Origin: JAFAGX01 sp035624215 | Lineage (GTDB): Bacteria; Acidobacteriota; Terriglobia; Terriglobales; Acidobacteriaceae | Length of the DNA: 64,000 nucleotides | Assembly (NCBI GenBank): GCA_035624215.1 | Contig: DASPRY010000003.1 | Location: forward strand, 13,932 to 77,931 | Direction of reading: 5' to 3' | The notes under the pieces: generated by a model | What the model was told of the DNA's origin: nothing | What the model saw: the letters and a program-made list of their open reading frames with translations, nothing else | The model's database searches: none | Program-made: the position numbers and the translations under genes | Part shown: one piece after another, positions 53,731 to 63,099 of the stretch | Layout: every line of letters starts with the position of its first letter | Numbering within the stretch: the stretch's first letter is position 1

Positions 53731-55986
53731 TTACGCTTCCCCGATCCGCGGGCCTTGCTGGAAATGATATTGCAAGATTTTGGTGGCCAGTGCCGGGCTC
53801 ATAGCGGGGGTCTCGGCCTCGATGGTGCGGACGACCTGGCCGCGGCACAGAACTTCGGTCGAGGCCAGCCCGGCAATTTCCGCCGGCAATACCAGGTTGA
53901 TTTCCAGTTGAACATTCGGGGCAACGCGATCTTCTGCCCGGAATAACATCCCCGAACGGCTGATGTTTTCGGTCGTTCCCATTCGCCAATCCTGGTGGCC
54001 GATTTGGCGGTAACGCAGCGGCAAATTGAGCTTGAAACGCTGCGCACGAAACGGAGCTGCCTTTTCAGAATCAGCTTGAGCTGAACGAGCGGACATGGCA
54101 GCCTCCTGAGGTTGCGGCGCATCCAGAGCCTGCCGCACTCGGGCCCGCAGTGCCGGCAGAGTAAAAGGTTTTTGCAGCAGATTGATGCCCTCATCCAGCG
54201 TGCCATTATGGCCGATGGCATTTTCGGTATAGCCGGACATGTAGAGCACCCGGGTTTCTGCTCGCATTGCCGTAATGCGCTGCGCCAACTCGCGGCCGTT
54301 CATGCCTGGCATGATTACATCAGTGAGCAGAAGATGAATCGGACCCGAGTGAGCCTTTGAGATTTGTAAGGCGATGTTGGGATCTGCGGCTTCAAACACG
54401 GTGTACCCCTGGGCTTGCAGAAATTGCTGGGTGAGCTCCCGGACCGTGCTCTCATCTTCAACCAGAAGGATGGTTTCCTGGCCGTGGACGGCTTCGGTCA
54501 CAGCGGCGGCCGGTTGGGGAGCAATGATTTCTCCGGCTGCGCTTACGCGGGGGAGATAAACCTTGAAAGTGGTGCCCTTGTTGAGTTCGCTGTAAACCCA
54601 AATATAGCCGCCGCTTTGCTTAACGATGCCGTACACGGTTGAGAGACCCAATCCGGTGCCTTTGTGCCCCTTGGTGGTAAAGAACGGCTCGAAAATGTGA
54701 GTCTGGGTCTCGGCATCCATCCCCATGCCAGTATCGCTGACGGCGATCATTACGTATTCACCGGGCTCGACTCCGGCGTGGGTGCGGGCGTAGCTTTCAT
54801 CCAGCCTGGCGTTGGCGGTCTCGATTACAAGATTTCCGCCGTGGGGCATGGCATCGCGAGCGTTGACCGCGAGATTCATGATCACCTGCTCGATTTGGCC
54901 AGGATCGGCTTTCACCAATCCAAGATCTCCGCCCGGAACCATGACCAGATCGATGTCCTCCCCAATCAGGCGTGTGAGCAGCTTCAGGTTTTCTGTAACT
55001 ACCGTGTTCAGATCGAGCAGCTTGGGCGCCAGCATTTGTTTGCGGCTAAAGGCGAGCAACTGAACGGTAAGCGAAGTGGCCCGTTTGGCGGCCTTGGCGA
55101 TCTCCTGGGCGGGGCCGCGCACTGCCGGATCCGGACCGATGCGTTCGAGCAAAAACTCGCAGTAGCCGGAGATCACCATGAGCAGATTGTTGAAGTCGTG
55201 CGCGATGCCGCCGGCGAGGCGTCCCACGGCTTCCATTTTCTGGGCTTGCCGCAGTTGCTGTTCCAGGACGCGGTGCTGGGTAATGTCTTCGGCGAAAAGC
55301 TCAAAGAAGGGCCTATTCTTTTCGTCGTGAATAGTGCGCCCGGAGAGTCGCACGAAGATGGTGCTGCCGTCCTTGCGAAGCCACTCGGCAACAACGCCGG
55401 TGAAGCGCTGTGAGGAGCGGAAATAATCGGCCGCGGTGAACCACTGTTGCGACTCGGCATAAAGCGTGGGCAAGCTCCGGCCTACCAAGTCGGAGGCAGA
55501 AGCGTAGCCCAACATGGTAACCAGCGCAGGATTCGCGCTCAGAAGTTTACCCGTAGCATCGCAGCGGCAAATGCCGTAAGGAGCGTTGGTCACCAAGGAG
55601 CGGAAATTTACTTCCGAGCGCCGCAGCCCCTCCTGCGCCGAGCGCAGCGCGGCGTTGAACCAACAGATAAGCAACGCCACAAAAACAAACAAAAGCAGAT
55701 GTATGATGGCCTTGCGATATTCGGCCGGGGAGTGTCCTCCGGCAAGTGAGAAGTAGCTGCTTACCGTTAAGGCAAATGATGTCGCAACTAAACCGGGTTT
55801 CCAGCCGCCGTACCAGGCGCTCACCATGATGGCGACGGCAAAAACCAACAAGCGGCTTTCCACCAGGTCGGAGAGCATGAGCGCAGGAATCAGGGCAAGA
55901 ATTACGCTGAGAATGGCGACGCCGTATCTCAGGACCGGCGCCCGGGACGGAGAGATGTGACGTGTGCGGAATAGGGGGAGCCGCAT
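53731..55986 (-). CDS. Hybrid histidine kinase with receiver and C-terminal PilZ domain
   Basis: The 751-residue protein (ATG 55986; the frame is open further to a TTG at 56178 but the added part looks non-coding) has membrane helices at about residues 18-115 (KdpD/DUF4118-like) and a PAS domain (about 125-245). HisKA follows with phosphoacceptor H263 (GGIAHDFNNLL), then a HATPase with VNARDAMP, DTGMGM and GTGLGLSTVYG. The receiver domain has D556 (LTDVIMPGMNG). A PilZ-like domain (about 646-735) has NISRSGM at the (D/N)xSxxG position but only RxxR instead of RxxxR. PilZ suggests cyclic-di-GMP or c-di-GMP-like input. No separate response regulator is adjacent. Confidence 0.85.
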   Translation of the reverse strand: MRLPLFRTRHISPSRAPVLRYGVAILSVILALIPALMLSDLVESRLLVFAVAIMVSAWYGGWKPGLVATSFALTVSSYFSLAGGHSPAEYRKAIIHLLLFVFVALLICWFNAALRSAQEGLRRSEVNFRSLVTNAPYGICRCDATGKLLSANPALVTMLGYASASDLVGRSLPTLYAESQQWFTAADYFRSSQRFTGVVAEWLRKDGSTIFVRLSGRTIHDEKNRPFFELFAEDITQHRVLEQQLRQAQKMEAVGRLAGGIAHDFNNLLMVISGYCEFLLERIGPDPAVRGPAQEIAKAAKRATSLTVQLLAFSRKQMLAPKLLDLNTVVTENLKLLTRLIGEDIDLVMVPGGDLGLVKADPGQIEQVIMNLAVNARDAMPHGGNLVIETANARLDESYARTHAGVEPGEYVMIAVSDTGMGMDAETQTHIFEPFFTTKGHKGTGLGLSTVYGIVKQSGGYIWVYSELNKGTTFKVYLPRVSAAGEIIAPQPAAAVTEAVHGQETILLVEDESTVRELTQQFLQAQGYTVFEAADPNIALQISKAHSGPIHLLLTDVIMPGMNGRELAQRITAMRAETRVLYMSGYTENAIGHNGTLDEGINLLQKPFTLPALRARVRQALDAPQPQEAAMSARSAQADSEKAAPFRAQRFKLNLPLRYRQIGHQDWRMGTTENISRSGMLFRAEDRVAPNVQLEINLVLPAEIAGLASTEVLCRGQVVRTIEAETPAMSPALATKILQYHFQQGPRIGEA

Positions 55987-56217
55987 ACAAACCCAATCTA
56001 TTTCCCGCAATGGCACTGGGCGAGTTACGGGAGTGCATGCGGGCAGGGGCAGGTGGGCGCTGGCCAGAAGGACAAGCCCGTAAGGACGAAGGCGTGCGCT
56101 GAAGATACAACCAAGCGGCTTTGCGGATAGCCGGTCCGGGGTGCGCAATTTTTCTAGAATCCGAACCAACACTGGCAACTATCAGGCGGTCGGCATTAGC
56201 ATTGCCTTCCAAGAGCT

Positions 56218-56928
56218 ATGAACATCGGCTTGTTTGGCGGTACCTTTGATCCTATCCACCTCGGCCACACGGCATTGGCACGCGCCGCCATGGATCGTTG
56301 TGAGCTAGGGCAAATTTATTTCGTTCCCGCCAGTGTTCCGCCGCACAAACGACCGGAATCCCCGGCATCGTTTTTTGATCGCTATGCCATGGTGGCGCTG
56401 GCGACCATCGGCGAGAAACGTTTTTTGCCGTCGCTGCTGGAGGCGCCGGGAACCGCTTTGCCACAAGTCGGCGGCAAGAAGAGCGGCCAGGCCGTCCCGA
56501 GCGCAAACTACACGATTGACACCGTGCGGCGCCTGCGACCCATGCTGAAGAAGGCTGACCGCTTGTTTTTTCTGATCGGGATTGACGCCTTCCGCGAGAT
56601 TGCGAAATGGCATGAAGCGGAAGCGCTGCTGCGCGAGTGCGAGTTTATCGTTGCCAGCCGGCCGGGATATTCTTTAGCGGACGTCGCGAATGCCTTGCCG
56701 GATGCGTTGCGCCCCAAAGCCGAGGTGACCAAGCCTTTCTCCAAACAGCCGGCCAGAGGCGACCTGGTGCTGCCCGGAGTGAGCATCCACTTGCTGGAAA
56801 ACGTGCAGCAGAACATCTCGGCAACTGCCATTCGTGAGGCTGTTTCCGCCAAGCGTGTATTGACCAGGTTCGTCGATCCCGCGGTGGCGGAGTACATCAA
56901 GAAAATGGAGCTATATAGGAGCCGTTAG
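56218..56928 (+). CDS. nadD: Nicotinate-nucleotide adenylyltransferase
   Basis: A 236-residue NadD that forms NaAD from nicotinate mononucleotide and ATP. Key motifs: GLFGGTFDPIHLGHTALA (nucleotidyltransferase HxGH), FLIGIDAFREIAKWH and NISATAIREAV. It opens the plus-strand run nadD-rsfS, the common bacterial order, although a TAGAAT hexamer at 56966-56971 may give rsfS its own promoter. ATG 56218. Confidence 0.95.
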   Translation: MNIGLFGGTFDPIHLGHTALARAAMDRCELGQIYFVPASVPPHKRPESPASFFDRYAMVALATIGEKRFLPSLLEAPGTALPQVGGKKSGQAVPSANYTIDTVRRLRPMLKKADRLFFLIGIDAFREIAKWHEAEALLRECEFIVASRPGYSLADVANALPDALRPKAEVTKPFSKQPARGDLVLPGVSIHLLENVQQNISATAIREAVSAKRVLTRFVDPAVAEYIKKMELYRSR

Positions 56929-57022
56929 CTGTTGGTGCCTGGTCGTTCGCAAACCCCAACTCCGCTAGAATGGAAGCCGGACGGCCAAAACAAGCGACTG
57001 AGGACGAACGTCCACTGATTGC

Positions 57023-57424
57023 ATGAAAAAGAACGACCTGAAGCGACAGGTAGCTGAAGCGATCATCGCCTGCCAGGAAAAAAAGGCAGAAGAAATCACC
57101 ATTCTTGAACTGGAAAAAGGATCGGGAGCGTTTACCGATTATTTTGTGGTGTGCAGCGGAACGAATCCGCGGCAAATCCAGGCGATCTCCGATGAGGTGG
57201 AAGAGCGGCTGAAAAAATCCGGGATGCGTCCCACCCACGTCGAAGGCTATAAGCAGGCGGAATGGGTACTCCTGGACTACGTGGATTTCGTGGTGCATGT
57301 TTTTTCGGAGAAGTCGCGCTGGTTTTATGATCTGGAGCGACTTTGGAAATCGGCCAAGCGGCTGGAGTTGTCTGACTTGACGCGCGCCAGGACGCGGCGA
57401 AGCATGACGCGCAAGCGAGCGTAG
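57023..57424 (+). CDS. rsfS: Ribosomal silencing factor
   Basis: A 133-residue RsfS/DUF143 protein that binds uL14 and blocks subunit joining in starvation. Diagnostic: DYFVVCSGTNPRQIQAISDEVEE, EWVLLDYVDFVVHVFSEKSRWFYDLERLW. The C-terminal tail is basic. It starts 94 bases after nadD and ends 4 bases before the methyltransferase gene. Confidence 0.95.
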   Translation: MKKNDLKRQVAEAIIACQEKKAEEITILELEKGSGAFTDYFVVCSGTNPRQIQAISDEVEERLKKSGMRPTHVEGYKQAEWVLLDYVDFVVHVFSEKSRWFYDLERLWKSAKRLELSDLTRARTRRSMTRKRA

Positions 57425-57428
57425 GGCA

Positions 57429-58349
57429 ATGACAACAATCACGCCAGTGGGTGACGTGCAAAAATCGCCTTCGGATTGGGGTTCGTCATACCGCCTGATC
57501 GCTTCCGAGAAGTGGAAGGCGAAGTCGGCGGCGATGGGGCGCGATGTCACCGAGGCACTCGTGGCATACGCCAACCCTCAACTAGGCATGAAAGTACTGG
57601 ATTTAGCCAGTGGCACAGGAGAGCCGGCAATCGCGGTTGCATCGCGAATCGGACCGGAAGGACATCTCACTGCCCTGGATGTGAGTTCCGAGCTTTTGCA
57701 GATTGCTAGTGATCGAGCTCAACAACGCGGGCTAACGAATGTCAGTGTTCGACAGGCCGACGCGCACCATCTCCCTTTTCCGGATGCAACCTTCGATCTT
57801 GTTACCAGCCGCTTTGGCGTGATGTTTTTCGAAGACGCTGTGGGGGCGCTGGGCGAAGCCAACCGCGTGCTTAAGCCTGGCGGCCGAGCGTGCTTTCTGG
57901 CTTGGGGGACGTTCGAGCAGCCATTCTGGCAAAGCAACATGGGCGTTGTTGTCGAACACATCGGCGGCCCAGCGCTGGTTCCGGGCGGTCCGGATCCATT
58001 CAAGTTTGCCCAAAGCGGCAGTCTCTCTTCCGCGCTGCAGCAAGCGGGTTTCCGCGAGATCGAAGAGCAAACCAGACAAATTCCCTGGACCTGGCCCGGG
58101 ACTGCGGAGGAAGTCTGGGAGCAAGCGCGTGCAGTCGCCACGCCGTTCCTGCCACTGCTGGACCGGATTCCAGCCGATAAATGGGATGAGATCAACCGGG
58201 ATGTTCATCGCGCTATAAATTGCTATCGTGACGGCGACTGCATCAAATTTGGCGCGCTGGTAACGCTGGCGTCGGGCAGGAAAATTAACCACCAAGGGCA
58301 TGAAGTTACACCGGGTAATTTGCGTGGTACTGAACCATCGCGTCCTTAG
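57429..58349 (+). CDS. UbiE-like SAM-dependent methyltransferase
   Basis: A 306-residue class-I methyltransferase with motif I VLDLASGTGEPAIAVAS, acidic post-I residue in TALDVSSELL, motif II-like LPFPDATFDLVTSRFGVMFF and GGRACFLAWG. The substrate is unknown; the family includes ubiquinone/menaquinone and small-molecule methyltransferases. It is wedged between rsfS (4-base gap) and rlmH, splitting an otherwise conserved neighbourhood. ATG 57429. Confidence 0.88.
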   Translation: MTTITPVGDVQKSPSDWGSSYRLIASEKWKAKSAAMGRDVTEALVAYANPQLGMKVLDLASGTGEPAIAVASRIGPEGHLTALDVSSELLQIASDRAQQRGLTNVSVRQADAHHLPFPDATFDLVTSRFGVMFFEDAVGALGEANRVLKPGGRACFLAWGTFEQPFWQSNMGVVVEHIGGPALVPGGPDPFKFAQSGSLSSALQQAGFREIEEQTRQIPWTWPGTAEEVWEQARAVATPFLPLLDRIPADKWDEINRDVHRAINCYRDGDCIKFGALVTLASGRKINHQGHEVTPGNLRGTEPSRP

Positions 58350-58360
58350 TGGCTCTTCCC

Positions 58361-58801
58361 ATGAAAATTAAAATCGCATGGATCGGCAAGACCAAAGAGC
58401 CTTCCATTCAGATTCTCACCGACGAATACCTCAAACGCCTGAACCGCTATGCCGACGTGGAGGCTTCTGCTCTCAAAGACGGATCAGCTTTGCTGCGGCT
58501 GTGTGCGCGCGAAGCACGTCCGAGATATTCACTGGTTTTGCTCGATGGTAAAGGAAAGCAGTTTTCCTCAGAAGAATTCGCGAGTTGGCTGGCAGACTAT
58601 CAACATCGCCACTCGATGCCGCTGTTATTTGCGGTGGGACCGGCGGATGGTTTCAGCGACGAAGCGAGGCAGGCGGCCGGGTTCCTACTTTCGCTGGGCA
58701 AGATGACCTTAGCCCACGAGCTCGCCCGAGTGGTACTGCTGGAGCAACTCTATCGCGCATTCACAATTCTGAAAGGACATCCTTACCATTTGGATCACTA
58801 G
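58361..58801 (+). CDS. rlmH: 23S rRNA pseudouridine-1915 N3-methyltransferase
   Basis: A 146-residue SPOUT methyltransferase that methylates pseudouridine 1915 of helix 69 on whole ribosomes. Signatures are the SAM knot FAVGPADGFSDEA (relatives have GGxxG) and LGKMTLAHELARVVLLEQLYRAFTILKGHPYH at the C terminus. The ATG at 58361 gives the family start MKIKIAWIGKTK; an upstream ATG at 58349 adds four residues. Confidence 0.95.
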   Translation: MKIKIAWIGKTKEPSIQILTDEYLKRLNRYADVEASALKDGSALLRLCAREARPRYSLVLLDGKGKQFSSEEFASWLADYQHRHSMPLLFAVGPADGFSDEARQAAGFLLSLGKMTLAHELARVVLLEQLYRAFTILKGHPYHLDH

Positions 58802-58846
58802 CACTTCACGGATGCTGTATGAGTACAATCGAAACCACCCAACAAC

Positions 58847-59383
58847 ATGCCAGACGTTCGCCGTGGGTTGATCATTGTCAATACGGGGCCAGGAAAAGGC
58901 AAGACGACTGCGGCCATGGGAACCGCGTTGCGCGCCGTCGGCCAAGGCATGCGCGTGCTGATGCTGCAATTTCTGAAAGGCTCGTGGCATTACGGGGAAC
59001 TCGATGCCGTGCAGGCCTTCGGCGATAAGTTTGTGATGAAGCAGATGGGGCGCGGGTTTGTGAAAGTAGGCGCGGAAAAGCCTGATCCCGAAGATATTCG
59101 TATGGTTGAGGAGGCATGGGCGGAAGCGGAGCGCGCGATCTTGTCGGCCGAGTGGGACCTGGTCATTCTGGATGAGATCAATTATGCGATCAGCTATGGC
59201 ATGCTCGATCCCGCACGAGTGGCAGAGGTTCTCAAGAAAAAGCCGGAGATGATACACGTGATTCTGACGGGCCGAAACGCGCATCCCACAATTGTCGAAC
59301 TTGCTGATACAGTAACAGAGATGCGCCAGGTGAAGCATGCTTACGAGAAAGGCGTGATGGCGCAAAGGGGCATCGAGTATTGA
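58847..59383 (+). CDS. cobO: Corrinoid adenosyltransferase (CobA/CobO type)
   Basis: A 178-residue ATP:cob(I)alamin/cob(I)yrinic acid a,c-diamide adenosyltransferase with the P-loop VNTGPGKGKTTAAMG and the conserved QFLKG, DLVILDEINYAISYG, VILTGRNAHPTIVELAD blocks. It puts the 5'-deoxyadenosyl ligand on the corrin cobalt. No other cobalamin gene is in the window, so it may serve salvage. It is followed after one base by a radical SAM gene. Confidence 0.93.
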   Translation: MPDVRRGLIIVNTGPGKGKTTAAMGTALRAVGQGMRVLMLQFLKGSWHYGELDAVQAFGDKFVMKQMGRGFVKVGAEKPDPEDIRMVEEAWAEAERAILSAEWDLVILDEINYAISYGMLDPARVAEVLKKKPEMIHVILTGRNAHPTIVELADTVTEMRQVKHAYEKGVMAQRGIEY

Positions 59384-59384
59384 G

Positions 59385-60473
59385 TTGAACCGCTTATTCG
59401 TTGACAAAGCGGCGCGAGTGATCCGGCGCAAAGCAGACGCTCTCGCCGGTCGGCTGTATCCCCTGGAAAAGACGCTTGAGCGGATGGCCGCGCGGCCCTT
59501 TGAGCTGCATTTGGAGCTCACCAATCTCTGTAACGCAAACTGCGTTTTCTGTCCGTACCAATTCCAGGAGCGGCAGATCCAATTTATGTCCGAGGAGGTC
59601 TTTTACAAGGCCGTCGGGGACTACATCGATACAGGAGGTGGCTCCGTCGGCCTTACGCCGATTGTTGGCGACGCACTCATCGACCCCAAATTCCTGGAGC
59701 GGGTTCGTTATCTGCGATCGTGCCCGCAAATTGATCGCATTTGGCTGACCAGCAACTGTATCCTGCTAGACAAATTTGGCATAGACGCTGTCTTGCAGTC
59801 TGGCATTACTGCCATAAACGTGAGCACTGCGGGTTTTGACGCGGGGATGTACGAGCGGGTGTATCGCAGCGGCTCTTATCAACGGATGCGGCGGAATGTG
59901 GTGGAGCTTGTGCAGCGAAATGCGGCGCTTGGATCGCCCGTCGCCATTACCATCGCGTTGCGTCCCGATCGGCCGCTCGACGCGGTGTTGCGTGATTCGG
60001 ATTTTCAGCCTATATTGGCGCACCATCCGCAGCTCGACTACACATGGTCGTTTACTTCGGCTGGCGGACGGATCACGCGCAGTATTTTGCCGCCGGTGAT
60101 GAAGCTGCGGGTCGTAACGTCGCGACCTGAGCCATGCGTGAACACATACAACGGGCCCATGGTTCTGCCTGACGGCACGGTGATGGGCTGCAGTTGTGTA
60201 GCGGCGATGGACGCCGTGGAAGACTTGGGAATTGGCAACATTTTGCAAACGTCGCTGTCGGAGATTTGGTCGGGTTCTAAGCTGCGCGGGCTGCGGTCGA
60301 GCTTCGCCGCGAGAGTTCTTAACCCCACTTGCGCGACCTGCGATATGTACCGCAACCTGGAATTTTATCGGACGAGCGATGGGCGCCGGCGATCGGCACT
60401 CAATCAGGCGCGCAAGCAAGGGCAGGTTGTCAAGGCGAAGGCCGCTGTGACCGGCCCCTTTTCGGGCGGTTAG
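59385..60473 (+). CDS. Radical SAM/SPASM protein
   Basis: A 362-residue protein with C49-x3-C53-x2-C56 (TNLCNANCVFCPYQ), and SPASM-type C-terminal cysteines in EPCVNTYNGPMVLPDG, MGCSCVAAMD and PTCATCDMYRNLEF. The architecture is that of peptide- or other-substrate maturases with auxiliary clusters. It starts at TTG 59385, one base after the cobO stop, so coupling is likely. The substrate is unknown. It is a different protein from the 5.2-kb radical SAM enzyme. Confidence 0.88.
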   Translation: MNRLFVDKAARVIRRKADALAGRLYPLEKTLERMAARPFELHLELTNLCNANCVFCPYQFQERQIQFMSEEVFYKAVGDYIDTGGGSVGLTPIVGDALIDPKFLERVRYLRSCPQIDRIWLTSNCILLDKFGIDAVLQSGITAINVSTAGFDAGMYERVYRSGSYQRMRRNVVELVQRNAALGSPVAITIALRPDRPLDAVLRDSDFQPILAHHPQLDYTWSFTSAGGRITRSILPPVMKLRVVTSRPEPCVNTYNGPMVLPDGTVMGCSCVAAMDAVEDLGIGNILQTSLSEIWSGSKLRGLRSSFAARVLNPTCATCDMYRNLEFYRTSDGRRRSALNQARKQGQVVKAKAAVTGPFSGG

Positions 60474-60523
60474 GCTGGCATCTTCAATTCGTAGGCGGTG
60501 CGAAGGAAGGAATCGAATGCAGT

Positions 60524-61378
60524 ATGGCATGGTTCAAGCGACAATCCGGTGAGCTGGATACCTCAGGAGAGAAGAAGAAGGTTCGCACCGAGGGTTTATG
60601 GGTCAAGTGCGACGACTGCCGGCAGATTATCTGGAAAAAAGATCTCGAAGAGAACCTGAACGCTTGTCCCAAATGCGAAAAACACTTCCGCATCGACGCG
60701 CGAACCCGGCTGGCGTTGCTGCTTGATGACAGCCAGTACGAGACCTTTGATAGCGACCTGGCCTCTACCGATCCGCTTGGCTTTGTGGACCTGAAACCAT
60801 ACGCGTCCCGTCTCGAACAAGCCAAAGCTGAAACCGGTCTGAAGGATGCCGTGATTAATGCCCGCGGCAAGCTGAACGGGCGTTCCGTGATTGTCAGCGC
60901 AATGGAGTACGCATTTATCGGAGGCAGCATGGGAGCGGTAGTGGGCGAAGCTATTACCCGTGCGATTGAACAGTCGATCCAGTCCAAAGCGCCTCTCATT
61001 ATTGTTTCTGCCTCAGGCGGGGCGCGCATGATGGAAGGCGTAGTCAGCCTCATGCAATTGGCGAAAATTTCAGCCGCACTGGCCAGGCTGGATGAATCGC
61101 GAGTGCCCTATGTCTCCGTGCTGACCGATCCAACCACCGGAGGCGTAACGGCTTCATTCGCGATGCTCGGGGATTTGAATATTGCCGAGCCGGGAGCGCT
61201 GATCGGATTTGCCGGCCCCCGCGTGATTGAACAGACGATCCGGCAAAAGCTGCCGGAGGGCTTTCAGCGCAGCGAATTTCTCTTAGAGCACGGGATGCTG
61301 GACGCGGTAGTCTCCCGCAAGCACATGAAGTCCTATATCGGACGCGCACTGGACTTCATGACCCCAGCCCAAGCCTGA
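60524..61378 (+). CDS. accD: Acetyl-CoA carboxylase carboxyltransferase beta subunit
   Basis: A 284-residue AccD: zinc ribbon with CDDC and CPKC (residues about 29-53), then the crotonase-like carboxyltransferase core (SASGGARMMEGVVSLMQ, TDPTTGGVTASFAMLGD, GFAGPRVIEQT). With AccA it moves carboxyl from biotin to acetyl-CoA to make malonyl-CoA. The ATG at 60524 was chosen because the upstream frame lacks protein character. accA is not adjacent. Confidence 0.96.
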   Translation: MAWFKRQSGELDTSGEKKKVRTEGLWVKCDDCRQIIWKKDLEENLNACPKCEKHFRIDARTRLALLLDDSQYETFDSDLASTDPLGFVDLKPYASRLEQAKAETGLKDAVINARGKLNGRSVIVSAMEYAFIGGSMGAVVGEAITRAIEQSIQSKAPLIIVSASGGARMMEGVVSLMQLAKISAALARLDESRVPYVSVLTDPTTGGVTASFAMLGDLNIAEPGALIGFAGPRVIEQTIRQKLPEGFQRSEFLLEHGMLDAVVSRKHMKSYIGRALDFMTPAQA

Positions 61379-61419
61379 AGAAACGATGGTCAAACCCAGT
61401 TCAACCACCGTGAAATTTT

Positions 61420-62967
61420 TCACTGATGTGTGTTCAGCGTGCGCCGCGTGATCTCCTCAACCGGTGCGAGGTCGTCGGTGAACACGCCGGTTCCAACCGG
61501 TACCTTGAAGTCGGCGATCTCTGTCTCAGCACGTCGCACCAGGCGTTTGGCTGCGGAATCACCCTCGAAATTCTCAAGCCGTGCATGAATTGAAGCAGCG
61601 GTTGTTTCCTGCCGAAAGGCCAGAAGCATGAAGTTGCCGCTATCAATCGGGAGAACCAGTACGGACAGAAAGACCTGCTGTAACGTAGCGACGGTCGGGG
61701 CCGATAACTCGTGCCTGCGGCTCGCGTCGAACAAGTTCATCATCAACAAGCCATGTGGGGACATATGCGCTCGAACCGCTGCGAAAGACTCGCGGGTAAC
61801 GAGGTAAAAGGGAATGTAGGGCCCTCCCTGGTAGAGGTCCACGTGTACCAGGTCGTAGATGCTCTGATTTCTTGTGAGCCAGGGGCGCGCGTCCGCAACA
61901 TAAATGTGAAGTTTGCCGTCCTGAGGGTTCATTCCGAAAAAGCGAACGGCCGCTTCGACCACCGCAGGGTCAATCTCGACCGCATCAACCTCGACTTCCG
62001 GTGCCGTGACCCTCGTAGATGCGATGGAACCGCCGCCGCCGAGCCCCAGCACCAGCAACCGTTTTGCCGGCACCAGCAGCGGTCCAAGAGCGAAGTCGTC
62101 GTAGTAGTGCCCCGTCCATCCGCCGGAACTATCGCGTATGGTGTGCACGCTTTGTTCGTCGTTCAGGTTAAGGACCAGCCACTTCCCTCTGCGAACCACC
62201 CGCACCAGGTTATACGCTGACTCCGCCGCCCAGACGGTGCTCCGAGGCCAGATCCTCGGTGGCACAAAGGGCAAAATTGCGGCGATTAGCCCGAGTGTGA
62301 GTACTGCAGCACGGACGTGCAGCGCGAATCCTGCGACGGCCGTCACCGCGGACAGAAGACAGATGACCTCTAATGTTCTCTGTGTCCCCAAGTGTGGCAC
62401 GAGGAAAAAGCTGGTGCTGAGTATTCCAGCGATGCTGCCGATTGTGGAAACCGCATAAATCCTGCCGGCTACCGATCCGATCCGTCCCGCCTGTGCGAGC
62501 AAACGAATCAGAAAAGGGCAAGCGGTTGCCATCGCCGTCATGGGCGGTGCAAAGATGACGAGGCTGGCGAGTGTGGTCCCGGTGAAGTCTCCCAGCCTTA
62601 CAAAAGAGTGGAGCAGAGAATGCACCGTGAAGAGAATGCCGAGCTGATACAACGCACTGCCGAGAATCGTGCAATAAAGAGCAAGGTCGGTTCGGCTGCG
62701 ATCGGCGATCCAGCCGCCGAGAGTGTAGCCCACGGCGAGTGCCGCCATCACGACCGAGATCATGCTGCCCCACACGTAAATCGAGTATCCGAAGTAGGGA
62801 GCATATAGCCGAAAGGCCACGAGTTCCTGTGCCATGATGATTGCGCCCGTGAAAGCAGGGGTAGCAAACCACAGGGCGAGGCGGACTCGAGTTACGCACT
62901 CGGCGGCAACGCGTTCTGAGTGGACGGCAGTAAACCTGCCCGGCAGGACTTGGTCTTGAGCGCTCAT
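61420..62967 (-). CDS. Membrane-fused spermidine-synthase-like protein
   Basis: From ATG 62967 (preceded by GGGAGGTTATCAA) the product has 515 residues: about seven membrane helices (LALWFATPAFTGAIIMAQELVAF, MISVVMAALAVGYTLGGWIADR) and a soluble C-terminal SAM-binding-like domain with VLGLGGGGSIASTRV, VDAVEIDPAVVEA and YVADARPWL. It is a shorter relative of the 27.5-29.9 kb protein. The frame extends to 63090, but the added residues do not look coding. The substrate is unknown, and polyamine synthesis should not be assumed. Confidence 0.82.
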   Translation of the reverse strand: MSAQDQVLPGRFTAVHSERVAAECVTRVRLALWFATPAFTGAIIMAQELVAFRLYAPYFGYSIYVWGSMISVVMAALAVGYTLGGWIADRSRTDLALYCTILGSALYQLGILFTVHSLLHSFVRLGDFTGTTLASLVIFAPPMTAMATACPFLIRLLAQAGRIGSVAGRIYAVSTIGSIAGILSTSFFLVPHLGTQRTLEVICLLSAVTAVAGFALHVRAAVLTLGLIAAILPFVPPRIWPRSTVWAAESAYNLVRVVRRGKWLVLNLNDEQSVHTIRDSSGGWTGHYYDDFALGPLLVPAKRLLVLGLGGGGSIASTRVTAPEVEVDAVEIDPAVVEAAVRFFGMNPQDGKLHIYVADARPWLTRNQSIYDLVHVDLYQGGPYIPFYLVTRESFAAVRAHMSPHGLLMMNLFDASRRHELSAPTVATLQQVFLSVLVLPIDSGNFMLLAFRQETTAASIHARLENFEGDSAAKRLVRRAETEIADFKVPVGTGVFTDDLAPVEEITRRTLNTHQ

Positions 62968-63099
62968 TTGATAACCTCCCGCAATCGGACCCGGAACGGC
63001 CAGAGCCCGACGACCGTCGCGAAGCGTTGCAGGCGATCGTGGGCCGTGCCATGGACAGCAAACGGGGCCGTCCGCTTTGGCGACGGCCATATCGAAGAG

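Noticed and set aside
61410..61423. GTGAAATTTTTCAC palindrome between accD and the convergent membrane gene
   Set aside because: The stem is too short with a 2-4 base loop and no T-run; not a credible terminator.
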